Virus record (IMG/VR): IMGVR_UViG_3300017788_000016
Coordinates: 1 to 64,000 of that record
From: a virus
Length of the DNA stretch: 64,000 nt
Direction: 5' to 3' (one strand)
The notes below the pieces were generated by a model. The model did not search any database and had not been told where the DNA came from. It saw only the letters and a program-made list of their open reading frames with translations. Both the position numbers and the translations under genes were made by a program. This document shows, piece after piece, positions 1-8,550 of this stretch (the stretch's first letter is position 1; every line of letters begins with the position of its first letter).

Positions 1-7
1 ACCTTAT

Positions 8-286
8 GTGAGTGAGAGAAAGCCAATGCAGAACCGTCCAACCCTTGATTTGTGGTGTGGCCAAGCAAGTGAAAAACCCTTGGTCGGGGACAGTACCGGT
101 TTCTGGGAATGGTTGAAAGAGAAGAACACTCAAAAGGAGAAGGTGTTGGACAACAACCTCTACCTTGAGATTCCTCTGCCGCCAAGACCCATTCGCACTG
201 AGGACTCGTCCTCCGAAACACGGGATAATGCTGGAGACTCCTCCAGGGTCTCTTTCGAGGTGGAGATCAACTATACCAACGACTAG
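8..286 (+). CDS. Hypothetical protein, possibly cut by window edge
   Basis: A 92-residue acidic protein is read from a GTG at position 8. The frame is still open to the left edge, so the true start may lie outside the window; an internal ATG at 26 is another option. It has tryptophan-rich patches near residues 16-40 and a Ser/Glu-rich linker at about 65-80, with no domain I recognise. A strong hairpin terminator lies just after the stop, which supports it as the last gene of a rightward unit. Function unknown. Confidence 0.55.
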   Translation: MSERKPMQNRPTLDLWCGQASEKPLVGDSTGFWEWLKEKNTQKEKVLDNNLYLEIPLPPRPIRTEDSSSETRDNAGDSSRVSFEVEINYTND

Positions 287-298
287 ACGCACACCCAA

Positions 299-323
299 GG
301 GCCAGAGGAAACTCTGGCCTTTT
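299..323 (+). terminator. Rho-independent terminator
   Basis: An 8-bp perfect stem GGCCAGAG / CTCTGGCC closes a GAAA tetraloop and is followed by TTTT. It lies 13 bases after the stop of the first gene and before the next gene at 357. Confidence 0.8.
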
Positions 324-356
324 GCGTTGCATTTACGCATACTTAGGAACCAGGGC

Positions 357-761
357 ATGTCCGCAAACTCAAACAAAATTCTCAAGTCGCTCAAGGATAT
401 CGAGACGCGTCTAAGTGTGGTTGACACGATGCTTTCCGACCGGAAGCAGGCCAAAAAGAAGAAGGTTAAGTCCAAAACTTCTGAAACCCCCTCAGAGGAA
501 GAAGTCCCGGGCAACATCACCTACATTGTCCCTCACATTGCTCGTGCCTTTAAGGACATTGAGGGAAAGTCCATTCCGGTTCCTCAATTGGTCACGATGT
601 TCGATGGCTGGAGCCAAAGCCTCTTTGTGGCTGCCTGCGAGAACAGGAATAGCCTAGGCAACAAGGCCCTAGAGGAACACACCACAAAGGCCTTGCAAAT
701 CTGCCAGAGCCTTCTGTCGGCGCTCCATAATCACGTTTCCTCGTCCAGTTCCCCGGGCTAA
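357..761 (+). CDS. Hypothetical protein with basic linker
   Basis: This 134-residue protein starts at ATG 357, which I prefer because the longer upstream frame crosses the terminator hairpin. Residues 1-30 form a likely amphipathic helix with heptad leucines, followed by a Lys-rich stretch at about 32-46 and a mostly helical C-terminal half. It ends in a Ser-rich tail. It meets the leftward gene 762-1202 tail to tail with no gap. No family is recognised; size and setting suggest a small phage accessory protein. Confidence 0.6.
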   Translation: MSANSNKILKSLKDIETRLSVVDTMLSDRKQAKKKKVKSKTSETPSEEEVPGNITYIVPHIARAFKDIEGKSIPVPQLVTMFDGWSQSLFVAACENRNSLGNKALEEHTTKALQICQSLLSALHNHVSSSSSPG

Positions 762-1202
762 TCAGCCTAGGCCGCTGCCCGAACCTGGAGTAAACGGAAG
801 CCCGTAGCCAAAGACGTTTCCAAGGGTTCCAGTGTTGTATACAGCCGAGCCCGTGAGGATAGGAAAGTCTCTGTGTTGGATGAGAGTGAGACCAGCCATT
901 ATGCAAAGCGTTCCGGTGGCTGCGGTATTGCTTCTGACAAACAGAGTCTTGCAGCGAATGGGCATACTTGGGTGGGTATCACCAGACTGAAGAAGAATAA
1001 AGTTGGAACCATTGACACCGTTTTCCGTGAAACCCATACGGATTGTGCCCGAGTGTGCGTGTGCAATGATGTGATTGGTCACATAGGGAAAGTCAATCCT
1101 CCAAACCTGAGAGGTGACGTTCGAAGAGGTAACCCATGGAAGACCGGAGGCCTGATATTCTGCAACATTGTTTGGTCCTGAGCGTGGTGGCATAAAGGTC
1201 AT
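762..1202 (-). CDS. Putative virion surface or decoration-like protein
   Basis: A 146-residue protein rich in Gly, Thr, Asn and beta-strand-like stretches, including a central pattern of hydrophobic strands (IDFPYVTNHIIAH, then GTIRMGFTENG). This composition is common for small single-domain virion proteins of large myoviruses, but no named family can be assigned from sight. The start at 1202 has an AAGGAAA ribosome site upstream. It is divergent from the Dps-like gene, and a 14-bp palindrome lies between them. The virion role is inferred from composition only. Confidence 0.6.
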   Translation of the reverse strand: MTFMPPRSGPNNVAEYQASGLPWVTSSNVTSQVWRIDFPYVTNHIIAHAHSGTIRMGFTENGVNGSNFILLQSGDTHPSMPIRCKTLFVRSNTAATGTLCIMAGLTLIQHRDFPILTGSAVYNTGTLGNVFGYGLPFTPGSGSGLG

Positions 1203-1246
1203 TGTCTTGGTTTCCTTTTTCTTCTTGGGAGTTGGGTGCCCTTGCG

Positions 1247-1260
1247 ATAGTTATAACTAT
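1247..1260. promoter_or_regulatory. 14-bp perfect palindrome between divergent genes
   Basis: ATAGTTATAACTAT reads the same on both strands. It lies in the 56-bp space between the divergent starts at 1202 and 1259 and overlaps the ATG of the Dps-like gene. It could be an operator or a shared -10 region; function is inferred only from position and symmetry. Confidence 0.35.
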
Positions 1261-1765
1261 GCTAAAGCTCAATGATTTGTTTGTCACCTATGGAGACACG
1301 GCTCACGCTGAACTGGCTGTTTTCCTTGATTTGCTTCGTTCCCTTGGCATGATCCACCACCAACATCACTGGCAGGCCACGGGTTCTCAGGCCTATGGAG
1401 ACCACCTTCTATTTCAGCGTCTCTACGAGGCTATTGACCTCGAGATTGACCAGCTTGGTGAAAAGACCGTGGGTCTTGGCGGCAATCCCCTTGTGGACTC
1501 TCGTCATGCCCTGGTGAACATGCCAAGGTTCATCAATGCCGTGGAAGAGGGTCTTGTGATTTCCCCGGATGAGTCTCCTGCCCTGGCAAAGGTAAGAAGA
1601 AGCCTTCTGGCCGAGCGTTCCTTCATCACAGCGGGCGAAAAGCTGATGAAGATGCTTGAAAGCAAGGGACAACTCACTCGTGGCGTGGAGAATCTCCTTG
1701 GCGGAATCCTTGACACTCACGAGACCCACGTTTACCTTCTAGAACAGAGAAGCAAGACTACCTGA
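1259..1765 (+). CDS. Dps-like ferritin-family protein
   Basis: This 168-residue all-helical protein resembles the Dps/ferritin-like family, which oxidises and stores iron and shields DNA from peroxide. Ferroxidase-type residues are visible in order: a His in HHQHHW near residue 37, a His in GDH, then Asp and Glu in EIDQLGEK followed by LGG. The Asp usually found four residues after the second His is replaced by Gln, so activity may be altered. ATG 1259 is chosen because helix A begins right after it; no clear ribosome site is seen. Its 3' end overlaps the next leftward gene by 8 bp. Confidence 0.7.
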   Translation: MLKLNDLFVTYGDTAHAELAVFLDLLRSLGMIHHQHHWQATGSQAYGDHLLFQRLYEAIDLEIDQLGEKTVGLGGNPLVDSRHALVNMPRFINAVEEGLVISPDESPALAKVRRSLLAERSFITAGEKLMKMLESKGQLTRGVENLLGGILDTHETHVYLLEQRSKTT

Positions 1766-2108
1766 GAGTACCACCGGAGACCACCTTAAGGTGATCCGAG
1801 GGGAACCAGCCAATCTGCTGATAGGCATCCAGAAAAACAGGGAACACGACCACAGTTTCGTTTCCGCCTAGGGATGCTCCCTGGTTTTGAAGGTGGTGCA
1901 TCTGAAGGCGATGAACCTTGAGGCCATCTCCCTGGATAACACCAGTGCTACCGGTCTTCACGCCACCCATGGACTTAACCACACCGAAACCATCATAGGT
2001 TTGCTGGAGGGAACCATCCGGGTTCGTAACTGGAGCATAGACGTGGACTACCTCGTCCTTGTTGATGTGCATCATGTTCGAAACTATCTGTACTCTATCG
2101 CCCTTCAT
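1758..2108 (-). CDS. Hypothetical protein, SH3-like N-terminus
   Basis: This 116-residue protein begins with a KGDRVQIVSN strand and has many short beta-strand and Gly turns, suggestive of a small barrel such as an SH3-like fold. It is the last gene of the leftward groEL operon and overlaps the upstream gene by 14 bp and the Dps-like gene tail to tail. No specific function can be given. Confidence 0.6.
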   Translation of the reverse strand: MKGDRVQIVSNMMHINKDEVVHVYAPVTNPDGSLQQTYDGFGVVKSMGGVKTGSTGVIQGDGLKVHRLQMHHLQNQGASLGGNETVVVFPVFLDAYQQIGWFPSDHLKVVSGGTLR

Positions 2109-2322
2109 GTTCTGCTTCCTTTTCTTTGCGCTCCTCTTCCTCCTCTAGGGAGAGCAGCTCAAGATACGTTTTGTTGATGTCTTCTACCCAATGCTGGCAT
2201 GCCAAACATACCTGCTTATTCCTATGCTTGTCGCAAAAGATTTTGTGAACGTCATAGATGCTATGACATTCCTGAATGCGCTTAATAGTCGCCTCTAGCC
2301 GAGTTTTCTTTTCCTGGTTCAT
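2095..2322 (-). CDS. Small Cys/His protein, possible zinc knuckle
   Basis: A 75-residue, mostly helical protein. Residues 28-45 contain a C-x3-H then C-x2-C-x2-H pattern (FCDKH, VCLACQHW) that could bind one zinc ion. The C-terminus is a run of Glu and Lys. Its start overlaps the groEL stop by 4 bp, so it is translationally coupled to the chaperonin; a role beside GroEL is possible but unproven. It does not resemble GroES. Confidence 0.6.
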   Translation of the reverse strand: MNQEKKTRLEATIKRIQECHSIYDVHKIFCDKHRNKQVCLACQHWVEDINKTYLELLSLEEEEERKEKEAEHEGR

Positions 2323-5120
2323 TCAACTTCGTTTACAACCACTGAGTTACAGGTTAGAACAAGACCAACAACGCTTGAGGCATGCTCCAGGGCGCAGCGG
2401 GTCACCTTCACCGGGTCAATGATGCCCTGAGCCACAAGGTCATCGTACTTGCCTAGGGCAGCATTATAACCATGGCGGAAGCGTCTGTCGTTTTCGTCAA
2501 GGATCGTACCATCCGTGGCGATGGACTGCTTCTTCATCTTGCTCTTGACGCTCTCAATGTAGGAAATGAGGTCCTCTGGGGCTACATTTCCAACGTCGAT
2601 GTAGAAAACCTTGTGATCGCCATGGGATTGTACTAGCTTCTCGATGACGATATCCGGGGATACGCCTGTGTTACCCACAATTGTTCTAAGTGGAGCCTCA
2701 CATACATTGGCAATCATCTCAATTCCTGAAACTTCGTCTTGTCCGAGACCAAACGTCAACACGGCTTCCTTGATTTTGTGTCTAAGATCAAGGGCTGCGT
2801 AGAAGAGGGCCGTGCCACCACCCGGAACGATTCCTTCCTGGGTGGCTGCCATGGTTGCATTCACGGCATCCTCAACTCGGTCTTTTTTCTCTAGGATTTC
2901 GACCTCTGTGGAACCACCTACCTTAATGACAGCAATACCACCACTGAGCTTGGCTAGACGTTTTCTGGTCTTGTCAGTGTGAAGAGCATCCAGAGTTCCC
3001 TGTTCCAGAAGAGTCCTTAGATTGGCCACTCTTTGCTCCACAGCGGCCTTTTTGTCCTCACCACCGGATCCAATGATGGTCGCACCACCCCTGCCAACGA
3101 TTACCTTCTTTGCCGTACCTAGACTGTCTACCCCGGCGTTCTTGATGGACAAATCGGTCGTGGCTCCAAAAACAACGCCTCCAACCAGGGTCTGAATGTC
3201 AGAGAGAATGTCTGCACGGTGCTCACCGTAGCTAGGAGCCTTGATGGCACAGACCTTGAGGATACCCTTCGTCTTGTTGACGATAAGGGTGTGAAGGGCA
3301 TCGCCTTCCACGTCATCTGCAATGATTAGGAGGCTGCGATTGTTCTTTGCGACACCCTCAAGGATCTTGATGATATCCTGGATGGACGAAACCTTGTTTG
3401 GAGTCAAGAGAACGTAGGGATTGTCAAGTTCACAGGTGGCCTTCTCGGAATTGGTAACGAAGAAGGGGCTGACGTAGCCGCCATCCACTTGCATGCCTTC
3501 CACAACCTCCAGGGTCGTCTGAACGCTCTTTGCGGGCTCGATGGTAATGATACCATCCTTGCCAACCTTCTGAATGGCTGTGGCAATTAGCTCACCAATG
3601 GAGCGATCCCCATTGGCCGAGATTGTGCCAACGTTCACAATGTCTTCCACGGAGCTTACAGGAATCTTTCTTTGCTTGAGGAATTCCAGCACCTCAGCGG
3701 TTCCAATGTCCATTCCCTTTTTGAGTCCAATTGAGGAGCGGTTGGTGGAAATCATCTTGATTCCCTCGGACAACATGGCTCTGCCCAACACAGTGGCTGT
3801 TGTGGTGTTGTGTGTTGGTACATAGTCATTAGTGATGTAAAGATGATCACTGTTGCTAACCTTGATGCACATCATTTCTGTCTTTTCACCAAGCTTCTCT
3901 ATGCCTTTGAGCCTCAAACCATACCTGTTCCCTTTCAGTTCACAAATTCTGTGTATGATTCCAGTTCCAAAGGACCCATCATTTTCTTTTCTATGATATG
4001 CTTTATGATATACCGATTTGCCCAGGCTTTTGCACAGCTCGATAAAATCACGGCAAAGCTGATCGCTTGCCGTACTGTATTCAAAAAGACCTTTCTTGTT
4101 GACGTATCCGTCAGTGTCAATTAGTCCCTGAAGTAGACGGTTACGAGTATCGATGGAAGAAAACAGGTATTGCTTCGGAATGAACTTGTTACGACTGTTT
4201 GTCCCAAGCAATCCGAGGTCGGTCAAATGAGTTTTTATCACCGACTTCAAACCTACTGGCTTACGGTTCTTTCGTTCGCTGCCTGTGATTGTCGCTTTAA
4301 TATAGTGCTTGTTGTCACGATAGAATTGTTTTCTGAGCTTTGTTCCGGTTGGTAGAATCAAATTATCGAGCATGTGCTCTTGATGTAGTCCCACAGCGAT
4401 TTCTACATCATGCATGAAAGACAGGCTTCCATCTCCGAGCAGAACGCCCAGCAGATATGGATCAATCGGAATCTCTGTATTCGACGCAAATTCTACAACT
4501 GTAGGTTTGATGAAGTATTTGCCGCCCCCGTGGCCGCTTCTTTCGACTCCATTTTCCAACAATTGCTTCGTTGTTAGCGTTTTTTTGCAGCCACGCAGGG
4601 TTGTGACGCTCCATAGATGCTCTTCGCTACATTCCACAAAACGACTGTCTGTGTTTCCATCTGAGAAAGTGACCTTGTAGATATCTTTTATGCCTTTGTT
4701 GTAAACGCCAAGAACACTTTGCACGGTTCCGTTTGTCCCACAAATAGCATCTCCAACCCTTAGACTTCCTAGGTTGGTCCACCCTTTGGGTGTTAAAACC
4801 TTGGCATAGGTTGGTTGCGGCCCATCGCCAGCAATTTCATTCGTCTTACCAGCAATTTCCTTGAGAAGCTCTGCTCCCATGGACTGGAGTCTGTCTCGGA
4901 GCTTGATGGAACGAGCCACCGTCACACCATCCTTGGTGATTTGAGGAGGCCCGGTTTCCATGTCAATGATAACCGAGTGACCGCTTGGTCCCATGGTGCT
5001 CGCCACTGCGTCCGCAAGGATGTTGGCTCCCTTTAGAAGCTCATCGTGGGCCCTTGGGGCAAACACAACCGTTTGCGTGGGTTCATCAACAAACGTAGAA
5101 GGCTGCTTTGTCTTTGTCAT
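2319..5120 (-). CDS. groEL: Phage GroEL-type chaperonin with intein and portal-like insert
   Basis: A 933-residue group I chaperonin, an ATP-driven protein-folding ring. Family marks are all present: the LGPKG-like segment (TMGPSG, 43-47), [10 protein letters not shown] (61-70), the ATP loop GDG-TTTAT, the catalytic Asp in [12 protein letters not shown] in IVPGGG, and GYNAA with GIIDP near the C-terminus. The ATP loop is interrupted after residue 100 by a 338-residue intein. A second, non-intein insert of 48 residues (836-883) sits just before GYNAA and matches the portal protein. Removing both leaves 547 residues, the usual GroEL length. No GroES-like gene is seen in the window, so it may use a host co-chaperonin or none. 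It is part of a tightly overlapping leftward operon. It probably folds virion proteins such as the capsid protein. Confidence 0.95.
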   Translation of the reverse strand: MTKTKQPSTFVDEPTQTVVFAPRAHDELLKGANILADAVASTMGPSGHSVIIDMETGPPQITKDGVTVARSIKLRDRLQSMGAELLKEIAGKTNEIAGDGPQPTYAKVLTPKGWTNLGSLRVGDAICGTNGTVQSVLGVYNKGIKDIYKVTFSDGNTDSRFVECSEEHLWSVTTLRGCKKTLTTKQLLENGVERSGHGGGKYFIKPTVVEFASNTEIPIDPYLLGVLLGDGSLSFMHDVEIAVGLHQEHMLDNLILPTGTKLRKQFYRDNKHYIKATITGSERKNRKPVGLKSVIKTHLTDLGLLGTNSRNKFIPKQYLFSSIDTRNRLLQGLIDTDGYVNKKGLFEYSTASDQLCRDFIELCKSLGKSVYHKAYHRKENDGSFGTGIIHRICELKGNRYGLRLKGIEKLGEKTEMMCIKVSNSDHLYITNDYVPTHNTTTATVLGRAMLSEGIKMISTNRSSIGLKKGMDIGTAEVLEFLKQRKIPVSSVEDIVNVGTISANGDRSIGELIATAIQKVGKDGIITIEPAKSVQTTLEVVEGMQVDGGYVSPFFVTNSEKATCELDNPYVLLTPNKVSSIQDIIKILEGVAKNNRSLLIIADDVEGDALHTLIVNKTKGILKVCAIKAPSYGEHRADILSDIQTLVGGVVFGATTDLSIKNAGVDSLGTAKKVIVGRGGATIIGSGGEDKKAAVEQRVANLRTLLEQGTLDALHTDKTRKRLAKLSGGIAVIKVGGSTEVEILEKKDRVEDAVNATMAATQEGIVPGGGTALFYAALDLRHKIKEAVLTFGLGQDEVSGIEMIANVCEAPLRTIVGNTGVSPDIVIEKLVQSHGDHKVFYIDVGNVAPEDLISYIESVKSKMKKQSIATDGTILDENDRRFRHGYNAALGKYDDLVAQGIIDPVKVTRCALEHASSVVGLVLTCNSVVVNEVE
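2472..2615 (-). other. Portal-derived segment inside GroEL
   Basis: These codons (residues 836-883) have no counterpart in ordinary GroEL, where the text runs directly from a Gly-Asp turn to GYNAA. They share the exact 11-mer [11 protein letters not shown] with the portal protein of this phage (portal product residues 994-1004), and similarity continues through the next helix (D, Y, E, VK and a later G..I.D). Over the 33 bases that encode the 11-mer, 28 are identical and all five differences are synonymous. Confidence 0.85.
3807..4820 (-). mobile_element. Intein in GroEL, LAGLIDADG type, class 3-like
   Basis: Residues 101-438 of the GroEL gene product are an intein inserted between Gly and Thr of the GDG-TTTAT nucleotide-binding motif. 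It starts with Pro instead of Cys or Ser and ends VPTHN. The set Trp170 (HLW in block B), Cys418 (MMCIKV in block F) and Thr436 (PTHN) matches the WCT triplet that defines class 3 inteins, which splice without an N-terminal nucleophile. Two LAGLIDADG endonuclease motifs are visible, LLGVLLGDG at about 223-231 and [10 protein letters not shown] at about 329-338. Without splicing the chaperonin would lack an ATP site. Confidence 0.9.
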
Positions 5121-5124
5121 TCTA

Positions 5125-5736
5125 TCACTGTCCTCTAAGGTTCAAGCGGACTTTCTTGCCATCCGGCAATACGACTTCCTCGCTATCAATTAATGTACCA
5201 TCAGCAGAGGTTTCGTCATCTGGCTGCAATTTCTGTCTTAGCTCATTTCTAAGCTGTTCCCTGCTCTGGTCCCTGCCCCTCTGCTGAGGAACTGTAATGT
5301 TCTGATCTGTTGGTCTCAGTGCATGAGTCTCAAAGTCGTTGATGAGATTTTCAGGCGCAATCTTGCTTGTGGTATCCTCTGCCAGTCCGGTGCCATCATA
5401 GGACTCACTCCTTGAGGAAGACACCTGTCTGCCATACCAAGTTTCAACCTTCTTCTCGGCCTCGGTTACAAGATCGTCAAGAAAGGAAGAAAGCCGCTTG
5501 TAGAGAATGTCCCGAATCTCATCGAGGGAGCTATAGATTTCTCCGTCAAGCCTATTGGAGTCAATGACTCTCTCCTTGCCTGGCGGACCAAAGGAAACCT
5601 TCCAGGAAACGTGGTTTCCGTCAAGTTTCTTTACGACAATCTCCTCAACGACCACGGCAGGAACAATCTTCTGCTTGACATTGGAAAGGACGTAGATAAC
5701 CTGCCCAATGGACAGGGATTTATTGGAATTGCTCAT
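5125..5736 (-). CDS. Hypothetical protein in groEL operon
   Basis: A 203-residue protein. Residues 1-60 look like a small beta domain (IGQVIYVLSN, then IVPAVVVEEIVVKK), 65-100 a helix, and the rest is hydrophilic, rich in Gln, Arg and Glu, and probably disordered. It lies 4 bp upstream of the groEL start in the same direction, so the two are co-transcribed. No family with a known role is recognised. Confidence 0.65.
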   Translation of the reverse strand: MSNSNKSLSIGQVIYVLSNVKQKIVPAVVVEEIVVKKLDGNHVSWKVSFGPPGKERVIDSNRLDGEIYSSLDEIRDILYKRLSSFLDDLVTEAEKKVETWYGRQVSSSRSESYDGTGLAEDTTSKIAPENLINDFETHALRPTDQNITVPQQRGRDQSREQLRNELRQKLQPDDETSADGTLIDSEEVVLPDGKKVRLNLRGQ

Positions 5737-5785
5737 TGTTCCCTTTCGAGTAGGAGACGACTATGGCCCAAAGGAAAGACTCAGG

Positions 5786-5977
5786 TCACTTCTTGCCAAG
5801 CTGCTTCATCATGTCCTCTGTGAGAACAAGAATGACCTCCTGACCCCCGGTCTTCTTTTCGTAGGGGGTAAGGTCAATGGCGACCAGCTTCTCACGCAAC
5901 TTCTGGTTGTTGACGTGTCCGCCGTAGTTCTCAAAGAGATACACTAGCTTATCGATAACAGATGGGTGCAACTTCAT
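5786..5977 (-). CDS. Small hypothetical protein
   Basis: A 63-residue protein with alternating helix and strand, containing KLVYLFENYGG and EVILVLTEDMMKQL. It follows the 146-residue gene by 2 bp in the same direction. It is kept as real because of its tight operon packing and coding-like composition; function unknown. Confidence 0.55.
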   Translation of the reverse strand: MKLHPSVIDKLVYLFENYGGHVNNQKLREKLVAIDLTPYEKKTGGQEVILVLTEDMMKQLGKK

Positions 5978-5979
5978 TG

Positions 5980-6420
5980 TCAGTTCCTTTTCTTCGAGGA
6001 CTTCTTCGCCTCGTGTTCCTCAATCTTGCTCTCTTTTTGCTTTTGTGCAGCGGCCTGCAAGGCAGGTGCCTTGGAGAACACCTTGTCCAGGATCTTCTTG
6101 CCTTCTGTCTGGGCTAGCTTGAGAGGCTGCATACCAACGGCCACTCTAACCATGTCGTTGATTTCTGGTGGGAGTTTCTCCTTGAGAAACTCCATGTCAA
6201 TGTATTTGTGGGGGATCTGATCCACGACCTCGGCTTCTCTTCCCTGATCGTCCGGTTCTGTTTCTCCGGTGTGATGGTACTCGAAGATGAAAAGGACCGG
6301 TGGCATCTTCTTGTCCTTCTGTACCTCGATATAGGGGAATGGAATTGCCTTGGCGTCTGCGGAGGATGGTTCCTCGTAAAGGATTACAGGGATTTCGTAC
6401 TTCTCTTGTTCGTTGCTCAT
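5980..6420 (-). CDS. Hypothetical protein in groEL operon
   Basis: This 146-residue protein has an N-terminal beta-rich half (PVILYEEP, PPVLFIFEYHH) and a helical Lys/Glu/Ala-rich C-terminus ending in KKSSKKRN. Its start overlaps the previous stop by 4 bp, the usual sign of coupled translation. No recognised domain. The conserved cluster of small proteins beside a chaperonin may point to a shared virion-assembly role, which is inference. Confidence 0.6.
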   Translation of the reverse strand: MSNEQEKYEIPVILYEEPSSADAKAIPFPYIEVQKDKKMPPVLFIFEYHHTGETEPDDQGREAEVVDQIPHKYIDMEFLKEKLPPEINDMVRVAVGMQPLKLAQTEGKKILDKVFSKAPALQAAAQKQKESKIEEHEAKKSSKKRN

Positions 6421-6767
6421 TTTTTCATTCCGTGTTTGATCATTGCTAGAATCTCGCCCGCCGCAGTGCTCATAGTGTGTCTGGCGTAGGACTCGTTGAT
6501 AACAATATTGTACAACTCCATCTGTTTGTTTGAGTCTGGATGAATTTCGTAGATATTGATCCCGGTGTCTCCTGAGGTGACAGGGCAGAAGAGAACCATG
6601 CAGGGAGCATTCAGGTGGTCCTCAAAAATCTCCTGTTTGAACGTCCCCCTGATGTGCTCAATTTGTTCTGCAAAATGCGTGGGACTTAGATTGCCCATTG
6701 GGACGTTGAAGACGATGACATAGGCCTTGAGATGGCCCATGGCCTCGCCTTCCTCGGTCTCAGTCAC
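6417..6767 (-). CDS. Hypothetical alpha/beta protein
   Basis: A 116-residue protein with a hydrophobic strand (AYVIVFNVP), a helix, and a second strand pair (APCMVLFCPV, GINIYEI). The GTG start at 6767 overlaps the upstream TGA as GTGA; an ATG at residue 10 (MGHLKAYV) is a possible shorter start. Unknown function. Confidence 0.6.
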   Translation of the reverse strand: MTETEEGEAMGHLKAYVIVFNVPMGNLSPTHFAEQIEHIRGTFKQEIFEDHLNAPCMVLFCPVTSGDTGINIYEIHPDSNKQMELYNIVINESYARHTMSTAAGEILAMIKHGMKK

Positions 6768-7027
6768 AGGTTCTCTTTCCGCTCAAGAATCTCTACGAAG
6801 GTATCGAAAGTGTCCTTATAGCCGACCTTCTTCTTGATCTTCACGGTTCTCATGGCCGCCTGAAGGGTCTTAATGTCGAGCTTGTCCGAAAACTCCTCAA
6901 TGAGTTCCTTCTGGTCCTCCTTGAGGGTCTCGATCTCGTGCTCGATGACCTTGAAACGCTCTATAAACTGATCCACCAACTCGGTAAGCTCACCAATTTC
7001 GTCTGGCTGACGCTCTGCTGCATCCAT
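6764..7027 (-). CDS. GapR-like (DUF2312-like) DNA-binding protein
   Basis: An 87-residue protein whose main body is one long helix (LVDQFIERFKVIEHEIETL) followed by EEFSDKLDIKTLQAAMRTVK and a final helix. This order and spacing resemble the DUF2312 family typified by the nucleoid protein GapR, which clamps overtwisted DNA. ATG 7027 is chosen over the upstream in-frame start because CAAAGGACGA lies at the right distance. The match is by eye and moderate; a plain coiled-coil protein is the alternative. Confidence 0.55.
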   Translation of the reverse strand: MDAAERQPDEIGELTELVDQFIERFKVIEHEIETLKEDQKELIEEFSDKLDIKTLQAAMRTVKIKKKVGYKDTFDTFVEILERKENL

Positions 7028-7101
7028 TTTACTCGTCCTTTGTGGCAGGAAAGTGCCTGCCATCGAGACTAGAATAGGAATCCGCAAATGGATGTATGGA
7101 G

Positions 7102-8202
7102 CTACTGAATGGCGTTAATCTTCTGAATTGCCTGAGTAACCATGGGCTTTGCAGCTGGGTTAACCGTAAGGAGTGTTTCAAGCTGACGAACATAGGCTGG
7201 CTTCAACATGTCCTTAACGGTTGCCACGATCTTTTTCTGAAGTTCCTGGTCCTTCTCAATGTCAGCCAGGATTTTGTCATCGGTCTCGCCCTTACCAAGG
7301 GAGGAAATGGCCTTTTGATAGTTCGCACCAAGCTTTGCCTTCATCTGAGGGAAATTAAAAGACAGGTCCTTAACGGCAGCCCTCACAATGTAGTTCACGG
7401 CCTCTCCCTGCATGGCCCTGGCAACCTTGGAGCCTGCAATCTGCTTCTTAATGTCGGGCCTTCTAAGGAGACCGGCCAACTGAGAACGCAACCAGGCCTC
7501 AGGGTTTTGTTTGGTCTGAGGAGCCTGTGGAGCCTGTTTAGGGGTAGGAGTCTGAACAGGCGCTCTCTGCTCCCAGATACCACCATAATCCCCACCGAGG
7601 TCGCCCATATCGGCATAACCCCCAGAGTCATACCCATATTCCGAGGAGTGCTGCCTGGTAGTTACCCTGCCTCCACCCGTTTTCATGTCTCTGTAGGATT
7701 TTAGGATTGAGGCAACAGCCTCCGAACCACCGGTCAGGACACCCAGAAGCTCCAGAGCAACCTCCGGGGCCTTGGATACCATTTTTTGGGCAATGGCTGC
7801 CTGAGGGTGAAGCAGGAAAAGAGTTCCCCAAACGTCCGGGTTATTAAAGGCTTGCCAGTTTCTATCGAGAACGTCCTTGAATTGGCCGTCAATCTCACCG
7901 AGGCGAGCAGCCATTTTCTGGCGATCCTGAGCTGCCATGGCCCTGAGAGAACCAGCCTCGGGCTTGATGAAAGGGATGAAAAGGAAGGCCAACTGTTTCA
8001 CCAGAAGCTTTGCCTCCCCTTGGGCGGTGGCCGAAATCTTCTCCACACCATGGGCTGCCGTGGCAATGATATCCGTAAAGGGTTCAACAAAGGCCTTGTA
8101 GAGAACATCATTGCTAAAGTCAGTCTGTTCTGCTAGCAGTGCCTCCTCAATGGTCTTTCTGACAAGCTCCTCAAGAAGTCTTTTTTGGCTTGGCTTGTTC
8201 AT
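7102..8202 (-). CDS. Hypothetical virion-associated protein
   Basis: A 366-residue protein with helical N-terminal (1-160) and C-terminal (245-366) parts joined by a Gly/Tyr/Pro/Gln-rich linker at about 185-235 (YGYDSGGYADMGDLGGDYGG, then a proline repeat). The first 25 residues are an amphipathic helix ending in an I-x-E site (KTIEEALL), like several other proteins here that may enter the capsid. Its start overlaps the 119-residue gene by 32 bp. A structural or internal virion role is inferred; no named family. Confidence 0.6.
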   Translation of the reverse strand: MNKPSQKRLLEELVRKTIEEALLAEQTDFSNDVLYKAFVEPFTDIIATAAHGVEKISATAQGEAKLLVKQLAFLFIPFIKPEAGSLRAMAAQDRQKMAARLGEIDGQFKDVLDRNWQAFNNPDVWGTLFLLHPQAAIAQKMVSKAPEVALELLGVLTGGSEAVASILKSYRDMKTGGGRVTTRQHSSEYGYDSGGYADMGDLGGDYGGIWEQRAPVQTPTPKQAPQAPQTKQNPEAWLRSQLAGLLRRPDIKKQIAGSKVARAMQGEAVNYIVRAAVKDLSFNFPQMKAKLGANYQKAISSLGKGETDDKILADIEKDQELQKKIVATVKDMLKPAYVRQLETLLTVNPAAKPMVTQAIQKINAIQ

Positions 8203-8530
8203 CTTTCTTCCTTTTCTCGGCTGCTAGCGTGCGAATCTGGTTGTACTTCCTGAGGCCCCATCCTGGGCGTCTACGAATCCAGGTTGGATCGTGCCTCATG
8301 TTTTCTGGGATGGAAAGCAGGATGCCTGTGTTCCTCTTCCAGTAGTTGATGATTTCCAGTTCGAAGTTGTTCAGTGTGTGCTTCTTGCTGGAGTAATGTC
8401 TCCTGGAAAAGAGCTTCCTTCTCTCCTTCGAGAGTCTCCACAGAATTTCCTTCTTGACGGAAAGCCAATTGTCGGTGCCCACAGCGAATGCCATGACGTA
8501 ATCCACTGTATCCCTGATGATTGGTTCCAT
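8171..8530 (-). CDS. Hypothetical basic protein, first gene of groEL operon
   Basis: This 119-residue protein is rich in Arg, Lys and Trp (TWIRRRPGWGLRKYNQIR) and ends in a Lys-rich tail, so nucleic-acid contact is possible. It is the most upstream gene of the leftward operon. A CTATTTA box lies 21 bp before its ATG on the minus strand. No known family. Confidence 0.6.
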   Translation of the reverse strand: MEPIIRDTVDYVMAFAVGTDNWLSVKKEILWRLSKERRKLFSRRHYSSKKHTLNNFELEIINYWKRNTGILLSIPENMRHDPTWIRRRPGWGLRKYNQIRTLAAEKRKKDEQAKPKKTS

Positions 8531-8550
8531 AGTGACTCTGAGATTATCTG

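Noticed and set aside
2319-8530. A GroES partner in the groEL operon
   Set aside because: None of the small neighbours shows the GroES mobile loop or barrel pattern, so no co-chaperonin is claimed.
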